A stretch of 64,000 bases of DNA, from assembly GCA_038373885.1 (NCBI GenBank), contig JAWZYV010014407.1, positions 62,001-126,000 of the forward strand, in the 5' to 3' direction. Origin of the DNA: Cheiracanthium punctorium (Eukaryota; Arthropoda; Arachnida; Araneae; Cheiracanthiidae). The notes under the pieces were generated by a model that saw only the letters and a list, made by a program, of their open reading frames with translations, made no database searches and was not told the DNA's origin. Shown in pieces: positions 49,801 through 61,800 of the stretch (position 1 is its first letter; each line of letters opens with the position of its first letter). The position numbers and the translations under genes were made by a program.

Positions 49801-52800
49801 TTATATATTTACAAATATATAAAGGCTTCTTTAAAAAATTCCCATCTTTCAGCATTACACTAAGCTGAAGTTTTAGCTCTCTTTAGATATTTAAGAATCC
49901 AAATTTTAGTTTAACTTTTGAAGTTCAAAATAACAGTTCTTGTGTAAATGTGGGTTTTGTCATTAAATCAATTCTTAATCAGTTTAATAAATTTTAATTG
50001 ATTCTTCAATCAATTATTTTGTCTTCGTTCTTTATTATGTTTATTTTCTGTTTATATATAAATATTTTTTCTTGTCATCTAAGCATTTGAAAATAGATCT
50101 TTTTTTCACAGTTCTTTTTTTCACACTTTTTTTCACTAATATTTTTAATTTTGAATTTAGGTTAAGAATGGTGATGATGACTTTGGATGGGGAATAATTA
50201 TCAATTATCAAAAGAAGTATCTTAAAAATGTAAGTTAAATGATTCTGTATAGTTCAAATAGCTAAATATAAATGTTATTTGGTAATTTGATTTGATTGTA
50301 ATGCTTTCTATCTAATATGATTTTCTTAAATCTGAAAAACAACAAATGACTCAACAGTTAATTCTATGGAATATAACATATATAGCAAATAATTTGGAAT
50401 AATGTAATTAAAAGCTGTCTATCTCAGAATAAGCAGAGGTTTCATTTCAGTTTTAAACAATTTCCCCTCACAATGTGAAGGATTCAGCCCCAACCGCACA
50501 CACGTTAATTCTCTCAAAGATAAATGAAAACTTGTTTTTAATTATCTAAAAAAAAAGGAAGAAAGTCTGAAACACTTTTAGATTTTAAATACACACTAAA
50601 ATGCTATGTATCGAAAGCGTATCATAATTTATGCATTGTCCCTAGTTTTCTTCCTTATTCCATTAAGTTGGAAAGTGTATCATTATTCACGAGTGTGCCA
50701 TATTTTTCTTCCTTGTTTAACCCTTTTCGCGCCGACTGTCACGTATACGTGCCAGCAATAAACATTTAAATATAATTACAGAACCGTTTAAATACTCACT
50801 CTACGGAACATTATTAAACAACACGTTGATATTTCTGTAATTTCATGGATTTAGGGTTAATAGCAAAAAATTCTCCAGCCTTGGACAGAAGTGAAAGAGA
50901 CTGCCGGTCTCAAAGATAAGTGGGCGTTTGCGCTTCCCCGTCGCGAAGAGGTTAATAAAACCCATCTTTGGAATCAAAATCTATCTTAAAATTGCCTACT
51001 AAAACTATTTTGCAAACTATACTTTTACTGTTTTAAGTATTGTTTCGAATGTTTGCCATGATCTCTCAAAATTCTCTAAAATTAAAAGAAATCCACAAGA
51101 TAAAACATTAATTTCCCTAACAAGTTTAAATTAATTGGCAAAAGGGCCATAAATCGTATAGAGTAAAATCATTTCCAAAATAAGTATCATTTCCCCAGGT
51201 TCTGTCGGCTTAAAGGCCTAAGAAAAACAACATGATGAAGTGACGCCAAGCTGAAAAAAAAGCTATAATGAATGATATACTACCAATATAAAATTTAAAT
51301 AACAGACTTTATTGATTTAATTTTAAATATCATCCTCTTACAAACTAAAAATTGGTTCCTTTACATACATAATTACTCAAAGTTATAAATCAAACATTAC
51401 TTAAAATTCCCAGGTGAATGCATTCAAATTCAAACAAAACACTAGTATCTAATTAAAAAAAATATGCCAACTTAAAAAAAGATAGGAAAGCAGAAGAAAA
51501 TGGGAATGACTTATCATCATGATGAAGAAATGGGGGCCCCCTTTATTATCGCTCATCTCACTGCTGCTGGCTCTGGTGTCATCTCCTCTGGATTCTCGTA
51601 CAACATTTCACGAGTCAAAGTCGAAAAGAAGAGAAGAAGGGAGGAGTTTTCCAAGCACTTCTATTTGTAGCTGATCTGCTATAGAACTTCCAAAACCATG
51701 CTCTCGAAGTAGTTCCACGTTTCATAATTTGATCTTCATGTCCATGCAGATTGTAGTAAATGTTGGATTTGTAGGCTATTGTAATATTATTAATTTAGCT
51801 GGATGTTACTTATTTAGCTTAGTAGAAATAAATCCAGAAAAACTTATAAAATTACTGCGCGTGATTGCTTGCCGTACTTGTGTTCATCCGCCGATTTCGA
51901 TTTCATTGCATATCGAATTAGTTGTAATCAATATCAAACTTGTTGGAGAGAGAGAGAGAGAATTAAAAAAATGGAAGAGAAGAAAAATAAAAGGAATTGT
52001 ATAAAAATCAACATTAGCATGAAAAAAAACTTTTAAATCACAACTCAAAGTTTTACACATAATTCCAAATCTGCCAAATCTGCTCCAATGTCTACTATAA
52101 TAATTTAAAAAAAAAAAAAATGTCGGCATTGAGAAAAGGAAAAGTTGGCTCTATTACCATAAAAACACATGAAAAAATTATTAACTTTATCACAAACATA
52201 ATATGATATTACTAAATCATTTTATTTATTAAAGTTTTGTTTTTCTCATCTGGCAACATGCTTCAGCGACCGACCACACACTGATCACATGTAAACAAAC
52301 AAGAAAAATGCGCGTGCCTCGCAGAGAAATAATCAAAAAAGAAAGAAAAAATTATTCAGCTAACAACTTACTTCCCCACTCCCTTTTTCACTCTGTGTCT
52401 GTGACATAGTATCCACAAGCCTGAAAATAGACTGAATTTCCAATTTTTATGTCCTAAAAATTCTTAATTCTGAAATAAGACCTTAGCATTCATCTTCATT
52501 TTGCACATTATATCCCCCTTCCCTTAAACGTCTAATTTTAAACAAAATTTTCCTTCAACCTGTTGTAAGTTATCCAAAAAACTACTTTTATGTTTTGTCT
52601 TTTGGAAAATAATTCTCATTAAAGTGTTATTTCAAGTAAAATGAACATGTTTTTTCTTTTCCACTAATTAAAAATTGTTTTAGGAAAATGCTGAAAGTAC
52701 ACCATTTTATGTTGTTGAGGTTCTTCTTCATGTTTCCAAAGAAAGTGCCGATACAAAAATTACCAGCAGTTTGAAACCACCACCTCCTGGAGAAAAAGGA

Positions 52801-55800
52801 GTCATGCAGGTATACATATATGTATACAGTTTTTTATTCATGCTTATAAAAAATCTGTTTTATGAGAATCAAATCTTCATTGATTTAATCAAATCAAATT
52901 TTCATTATTGTTTAGGTTGTACCCATCAGGTTAAATTTAATTCAGCAGTTAAGTTCTGTCCGTGCTTATTACCCAGATGATTTAAGGCCATTAGACAATC
53001 GAATGAAAGTTTTAAAAACTATAGAGGTATGAAATTTTTTCCTTTAAATTAAGTTTTATTGTATCAATATCATTTTTATAAAATTCGCATTATTGCAAAA
53101 GTAATTATAACACTAAATAATTTACTCTTAGAATTAAAAGTTTTATTAGAAGCACCTTTTAAAACTGTTTAAAACATTACGCACAAAAGTACTTTCGGCT
53201 AGCTCTAGTAGCCATCTTCAAGTTGTGTGCTGTTTTGGTTCTGTTTCCTTGTTCTTATAAGTCTTCTCTTCCTCTCATCTATTTGTGCATGCGACATATC
53301 ATTAACAGTTTCTTTTACAGTTAAGATTATAATGCTTCACAACTCCTGCGGGGTCATAATGGTTAACAACATCTTTATCTAGTCAAATTCTTTTGAAAAT
53401 ATTTCTATTGGTTTTTATGGGAGTTTTAATACTGTTTTTTCAGGCAAAGTTTTTGATATTTTAGTTTCTGCTCCCCTACAGAAAGGATGTCGGTGAGTTT
53501 TTAGGTTTTGGGCATTTTCGATAAAGTTTAGTTTCATTCTTATATCTCTCTTTACATAATTTTTCGATGATGTTATTTGGGTAGTCAGCTTCTTTTCATT
53601 TTTTCTTTTAGAAGTTAATTTCTTCTTGGCAGAGGGAGTAATTCAAGCATACTTTGATGGCTCTATTAATGTAGGCCCGTATTATTGAAATTTTATATCT
53701 AAAAGTTGTGTTCAAATTAAAAGTTGGGAATAACATTATTGTTGGTTGATTTCTGGAAGACAGTGGTATTAAAAGACATTTGAAGATTTTCTTAAAATTT
53801 TTACATCAAAGTAGTTTAATATTCTATTTTGCCTTCTGGAAATCAACCAACAATAATGTTATTCCTAACTTTAAGTTGAACATAACTTTTAAATATAAAA
53901 TTTTAATAATACGGGCTTACATTAATAGAGTTATCAAAGTATGCTCTAATGACTCCCTGCTCTAAGAAGAAATTAACTTTTAAAAGAAACAATGCAAAAA
54001 CATTGACTGCCTAAATAACTTCATCGAAAAATTGTTTAAAGAGATTTAAGAAACTATATTGAAAATGCCCCAAAACCTAAACAACAATTCATCAATGCCA
54101 TTCCTTTTTGCAGGGTAAGAGGAACTAAAATATCGAACTTTGCCTTAAAAATAATTTGTTCAAACAATTTAAAAAAATGTTCTCTTTTTAATAACAGGAT
54201 ATTATAGTGTTATATATCTATATCTACATACCATTGATCGAAAGCCTTTGATAGACAACAGGATTTGTGTTGCTTACTAATGAATATGTTTGTAATGTAA
54301 GGTTTCTGAAAACCTAGAAAGTCAGTGAAAATCATGGAAATGAATTTTGGTGTGGGAAAAATCAGAGTAATTGCAACATTCATATACTTGATGTTTAGAA
54401 ACCAAACACTGCATTATAGATCATGTTTTCAGTTTTAAATGCCTGTTTTAAGGCCACTTGAGAGCATAATAATAATAATATCTGTTATTTTGTATGAAAT
54501 AAGATTGTTTACTGAGGAATCATAATTAATGTGCAATAGTAATTACTTATTTTTAAAACAATAGTACTTTGGAATTTGGAAGGGAATTAGATATATTTAA
54601 TTTTGCTTTAAATCTTATCTTTATGAACACTAAATACTCTAAAACAGATTGAATGTTTTAAATGATGTAGTCATCTCATTTGCCACATTAATTATATGTG
54701 TGCACAATCATAAAATAGTAATTACTTAAAATCATTTATTGTTCAAAATAACTTAATGTAATCTGCTGATTTTAAATGTTTTATTTTAAAAACCAAAATA
54801 TTCTTCATATCATTTTGCCTTTTAAGTTTCAGTTAATGGGGGTCTTTGTACTTTTATAAGTTGTGTTCAGCTGTCTCTTTTAAACTTTAAAGAAATATCA
54901 AGGTTACTTTGGTTGGTATAATGTAATTGTTTTTGTCGAATATTAGTGCAAGCACTAAAGTGTGAATCTGAGGGAATTTTTTTTTAAATGTTAAATGTTT
55001 GAAACTTTACCCAGTCTTAGTAGTGTTTTTAAAAATTGGCATTTAAATTAACAATCCATACTGTTTAGGTTTAGCTATTCAAATTAACCTTTCAAGTGGT
55101 TTAAGAATTTGTGTTTTAATGATGGATACATATAAGATATGAGATGCATTAGTTTGTTGTTTAGTTAATATGTAATACAATTTATAAAGCAGGGTTTCTA
55201 CAGACCGGGAAAGTCAGGGATTTGGGGGAAAAGTCAGGGAAATTTGAAGAAATGTCAGGGAAATGCAAGAATATTTGAATTTTGCGACAAAATCAAGAAA
55301 ATACTTCCTGTTTGAACCTAATTGTAAAAATTGTTTTATTTTCATTTTCTTATTAAACCTTATGAAAAATTTAAAATGCGTCCTTTATTAACATATCTTG
55401 TTCAGTTGAAATATTCTTAATTTTATCCTAAACAACTATCCTAACAAAAACCATGTATTATCAAACATGGTTTTTGTTAGAATCCAGTGATGTCAAATAA
55501 TATTTTTGTATATATTGGTTTTGTTATTATTATTATTATTATTTGTAAAAAAGGGGCAAAATATATAAAAAGTTATTAATTAAAGATGTAATATTAAAAA
55601 TAGAAACACAAAATTCATGAAAGCACGCATAGATTAAAAAGCCAGGGAAGAGCATGATAGATGTAAGGAAAAAGTCAGGGAAGCAAAGGCTGTGAAATCT
55701 GTAGAAACCTTGTAAAAGTATGCTAAGGGTATGCTGAAAATCTAAAAATTTTGTGTAAAAGTTTTCTGCAAAATTGAACTTATTTATGCATGAAGAACAA

Positions 55801-58800
55801 AAATTATCATCAAGTTCCATGAAACCTAACTGTTAAAAACAACATTGTAATTGAAAATGAAAAAATAATTTTCCTCCTCTTGTGTATAGACTATACTTGA
55901 AAGATTTCCAGATGGTTTACCCCTTTTGGATCCAGTGTCAGACATGAAGATAAAAGACCAAGCATTCAAAGATATTGCAAAGGTAGGTATTTTAACAATT
56001 GAAAGTTATGTCTTATTTATTATTTATTAAATAAAACTAATAACTTTTTCTTTTAATGTAGAAAATTGAAGCATTTACATCACGTATGAATCACCACCCT
56101 CTTCATAATAATCCAGCTTTACAAGATCTGCTGAAACTTCATGAAAGTAAACTTGAGGTAAACTAAATAGTCGGTTGACGCGCTACTTTTAAAACTACTA
56201 AATTTTGATGTAGTGCTTTTTGATGGGTGTATCTTAAGTTATAATTTTAAAGTATCTATTTGCTCTCCAGCCTTTTAAAAAAATAAAATATTCAGATTAA
56301 ATTCTTTGTAGATCATTTTGTCAATTATTAAAATTTTGCAATTTCTCAAAACTTCGCCAATATTCCAATAAATGGCATATCAACATTTGTTATATGCCGA
56401 TATCATCATTAAGATGGTAATCTTGCTGATATGAGAGATATGTAGATCTGTTGTTTAGCAATTGAATTTTGGTGAATCTTATAACAATCAAGTACAGTTT
56501 TTAAAAACAATTTAGCAATTTTAGAAAATTTAATCATGGTCTGCTTACTCTTCTCTGTAAGGCAGTTTTCTGCATTTTAAAACATTATTTATTTTAATAT
56601 ATCTAGATTGAAAATGAAATCAAAGAAGCTAAAGCTGAACTTAAAAAAGCTCGATCTTTACTTCAAATGGATGAATTAAAATGTAGAAAAAGAGTTCTAA
56701 GGCGAATGGGTTACTGCACTTCCTCTGATGTTATTGAAATTAAAGGCCGTGTTGCCTGTGAAATCAGCAGGTAAGTAAATTTATTCAAAATGTATAGTTG
56801 TAAATGCTATTTCTATTCTTTCCCTTATTATGGAATATTTTATAATTGATTATTGAGAATAAAAGAAAAATGCCTTTTTTTTAAAAGAAAATTGGTTCAA
56901 TTTCAAATAAGATTTTTATATTCTTGTAAATACAATACACTTCTTTTAATTTAGAACCCTATAATTTGCAAATTCTTATAATCCACCATACATTTCAGTG
57001 CAAACAAATAATTTTACATTGCAAATTTCCTTCATAAAGTGAAAAACTGGTGAGTTTTCAGTTTGTTGAAAGTAAAATGAGTAGAATAAGTTCTCCATAA
57101 TATTATTAAATTTATAATCATGATTAAAATAACTGTTGAAAATTCAGCAATAGTGTAGTAAGTAAAATTAGGATTTCGATGAAAATGTTTAATACAGAAA
57201 TCATTGTAAATTAGTTCCTTTAAAAAAATGGATGTAAATAAAAAGTCTAAGTATAAAAGCTTCATTCTGTAATAGGTAAATGATCCACTAATACTATTTA
57301 TTACAGTTACAGAAGTTTAATTAACAAAAAATATGCTGATAAACTTGAGATGAATAACTTTTAATTAATTTTGTGCTTTTTGGAGGTTCTTTTTTCAATT
57401 GCCCAATAATGGAAAAGCTTTTGTGAAATGAGTAATCTTGGCTAAAAAACATGTAATAATAATTAGTATATGTAATTAAATGCTTATGTATCTAATTACA
57501 TTTTCTTAAGGTTTTCTATAAGAATGTTTTGAGCATTTATTGTGTCTTCCAAAGGAACTTATATGGTGAATTCTTATAGAATAACAGTTTCTTGCACTTG
57601 GAAGAAACCTATTTCTTCCGGGTGTTTTTTCTACTTTGGAAGAAACTTGCCAACCCTGTTTTAAAGTGAAGGGAAAGAAAAAAAAAAAATCTAAAGTTCT
57701 TCCAGATTTTATTTACGCACTCGGCTGGAAGAATTTCAGGTTTTTTAAAAAATCTATTCAATCAATTCTGCCATATAGAGGAAAATGATAACTGTAAGTG
57801 CTCCTATAGACTCCCGTTCGCATCATTTTGTTACTGAAAATTGCATCCATTGTTGTTTGGCCCCTAGTGGTGAAATGTTTTGGATGAGTGCATATTGGAA
57901 AATCTAAAGTATCCATTTCAGTTATGAAAGCGGATCCTTGATCGGAATTTAATTCTATGTTAAAATCTCCTACTAAAACAGTCTTACAATCCTCCTCCTT
58001 CAGTAACGTTTCGAATATAGCGTCTAATTTATCTTTATGAGAAATTCGAGGACTAGAGTATGTATCTGCAAATCTCACTTTATCTTGAATATAAGCATAT
58101 AACGTGATTTTTATAAAGTTTTCCTCTGTAAAAATCATAACTCCAAATGGCTTTCTGTTTTGGAAACCACTGTCTATCCGTTCGACCAAAGTGAATCCTG
58201 GTATTTGAAAATCATCTGAGGGGATAGTCCATGTTTCCGTTAGCAACTCCAGATGGCTTTCTGTTTTGGAAACCACTGTCGACCAAAGTGAATCCAGTTT
58301 CACCAAAGTATTGCGTTAGCAATATCAAAGCACTCTGCAGAAAACATGAATTAAACGGAAACATGACCACGGCGTACTGCGTAGACAAAATCCGGTGCTT
58401 AAAAGAAATAGCACCCGAATGCTAATAATCTCTTTTTTAATTTATTACAGAATAACTTTAATAACCAAATTACATTTTACTTGTGTTATTATGTGCATAG
58501 CGTATACTGTTGACCATGCTTTTCAGTAAAGCATTCATTATTAGGATATCAACTAAGAAATGACCTATAATTTGCATAATTCTATAATCTGCAAAACCCT
58601 TGGTCCCAACCTGTGTGTATTAGAGGGAGTGTACTGTACACTGAGTTTGTAGTTATGTATATATATATGTAATTTTCAATAAAAGGAAAAAAATGGCATA
58701 TGAAAATTTCAAAATTCCAAGCATCATATTATTCTTTTAAAAATGTAATAAAACAAATTATTTTTAATAATTGTATTGCTACTATTCAAACAAGAACAAA

Positions 58801-58807
58801 CAACATA

Positions 58808-58838
<31 letters not shown>

Positions 58839-61800
58839 TTGTGATTACAAGCAGCCTGGGGCTTAAATTTTTCCCTTTGTTGAAGAGCAACCCATTTAAG
58901 TCTCAAATATTTAGTATTATCTTTTAGCCAAGTTAAGGATTGGGCTATCAAATTTTAGTCTTTGTTATTTATAGCCGTGCACATGCTTGTAATTAGATTT
59001 ATTTTTAACTGAACTTATGCAGGTTACATTATCGCCTTTTTAAGGTATTGAGTTATTCATGTCACTGCGTTCATCTTTTTAAGGCAAGCCAGACTGTTAT
59101 AGTGATTTGGACCTAATGAACATGTTAAGGCTGACAAAAATGCAGTAAATCTCATTTTAAATAACTCAGATTATCTAAAAACTGTTTTACAGCAAAACTG
59201 ACATTCACCAAATTCAACCAATCAGGGAGACTTGCAGAGTGTCATGGTGTTGTTTTCTTTACATCTGTTGATGCTTTTAAAGAGAAACCAAGAAACCTGT
59301 TTAATAAATGTCATTTTTTGTTGTCTATTACCCTCCAAAATAACATAATGAAATGTTCAGATGTTTATTTTTTGGTTCTTTTTAAAATTCAGTAACTAAC
59401 ATTACCCATTAAAGTTCCTTGCAAAACTCACATTTTACATATTTAAATTTAAATACTAGCTTTACCAGAATTATTACAGTTTTATAACAATATGCAAGTA
59501 GTTGTTATGTCAGCAAATATATTACACACACACACACACACAAAAGAAAATTAAATGTGCAAATATATCATATTTGTTAATAATAAACAGTTGGTTTATT
59601 TATTTATTTATTTAAGAACTTGAAAAGTGGAGAGTGTGAGCTTTGCTTCTACATCCTTCATTTAACTGAGCCTATGCATATAAATGTTTTTTTCTGTTGT
59701 AGCGCTGATGAATTACTGTTAACAGAAATGATCTTCAATGGTGCTTTCAATAACTTAAATGTGCATCAGACAACTGCTTTGCTAAGTTGCTTTGTCTTTC
59801 AAGAAAAATCAAATGAGATGCCCCGGTTAACAGAAGAATTATCTGGACCCCTGAGGATAATGCAGGTATTTGCATACTGTTAAGCTAAATATTTATCTAG
59901 AAAATTTTTATTTGGGATATTAAAGAAAATTTTAATTTATTTGTAAAATCTCAGTTGATTTTATTTGTTTTTGTTTTAAGTTAAAAATCATATTTTAGAA
60001 AATTTTAAGTATTGTCCACTGTGTGCTTATCTTTCTGATCTTTGAAGCAGTGTCTTAATTAGAAAGCTTTTGCATTGTATTTCTTCTGTGCTTATCTTGG
60101 AAAGGGTAGCTCATAGCCTGTGTTTTACTCTTGTCAAATTTGCTAATTTTTTGCACATTCTTTGCTTCTTAAGTTTAAATTAATATTGCAATGTACTCAA
60201 AATATAGAAATTTGCTGTTTTTGGTATGTGGGAAAAATCAAAACTTTTATTATGCCTTAAATCTCTGAAAAATGTGTTTGTTAAGTCCTTACTATTTGAA
60301 AATTTTTCATTTGAAAGTTTCTATTTATTTATTTGAAGAGGGGAGAGGGAATTGCAGTAAATTTCTGTTTTGACTAATACAGGAGGTGAATCTAAACTCT
60401 ATCATTGCTGTAAAAATAATAATAATAATAAGAAGGTGGCAGTGTGTATAGATCAGGAGAGTTTGGGAAATGTGATGAATTTATTAAATAGGTAGGCAAA
60501 TAGAAATGGGTCCTGTCAAAAAATAAGGGCTTTATATAATGCACTTCTGTATATTTGCATAATACAAAAAGGTCTGTATGTACACTTCGGGTCTTATGAA
60601 GGATCTACTTTTTTTTTTTTTTTTTCACTAGGAAAAAGCACCCACCTACACAAAGGCTAAAAAGTGAACAACTCCTGCATTTGTTTTTGTGCTGTTCCTG
60701 CCTTTATGTGGGTTGGGGATTTTTATGCTGTTGTAGAGTGGATCCTTTGTACCACCCTGAAAACATATGCCATTTCTTCTTCTTCTTTTTTTTTTTTTTT
60801 TTTTGTGATAATGAATGTTTATTTTCTTTTTAGGCATTTTGTTTATGTTACTAAAACATAGTAAAAGTATTTAGAACTTTTGCTTAAAAATATACTGTTT
60901 TGCAACGTAAATCTGTTTTTTGAATATCTGAAAAAGCATATGTTAATAAATATTGCAGGATACTGCCAGAAGGATAGCTAAAATAAGTAAAGAATGCAAA
61001 CTTGAAGTAGATAGTGATGAGTATGTTGACTCATTTCGGCCACATCTAATGGATGTTGTGCATGCATGGAGTAAAGGAGCAAGTTTTTCCTCTATATGCA
61101 AAATGACAGATGTCTTTGAAGGTAACATTTTATTTCCTTGTATCGTGTACAAATTTTCTTTTTAATATATTAAACACTTTTAAAGAAAGTTGTAATTTTA
61201 GTTTAAGAGTTTTATAATCAATACATTTGATACAACTTATTTTTCTCTTTCTCTCTCTCTCTTTAAAAAAAAAAAGTATTAATACGATTTTATAAACAGG
61301 TAGTGTTATTCGCTGCATGAGAAGACTAGAAGAATTGATGAGACAGATGTGTCAGGCAGCAAAAGCTATTGGAAACACAGAAATGGAAAATAAATTTTCT
61401 GAGGGTAAGTAAGAGTTCCTTTTCATTTCCAAGTAAAGTATATTTATTGCAAAAAAAAAATCAGATTTTGAAGGAAATATTCTTCAAAACTATCTTTTTA
61501 CTAGTTTTGGCTGGATATCTAGGTCTCCCCAAATTGCACTTATCAACTTACAACAAAACATCCCCTAATTCGACTCCAAAATTAAGTTTTCCTAAATCCA
61601 TTTTGGCAATATCTCTAGCTGGCTATATTTTGTAAGAAACCACCAAACCGTAATATTATTGAACTATCGTCTCTCAATTTCAAATGAAATGATAAATTAA
61701 GTATATCAAAAAATGTATAAATAATTCAAGAGATGCACGAAGAAATCATGTGGTATATTTATTATGTGGTATGTGGTAATATTACTGCAATTCCCCAACC

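Noticed and set aside
51729..52004. 91-aa plus-strand frame in intron 17
   Set aside because: No recognisable family; it ends in a (GA)n run and A-rich sequence.
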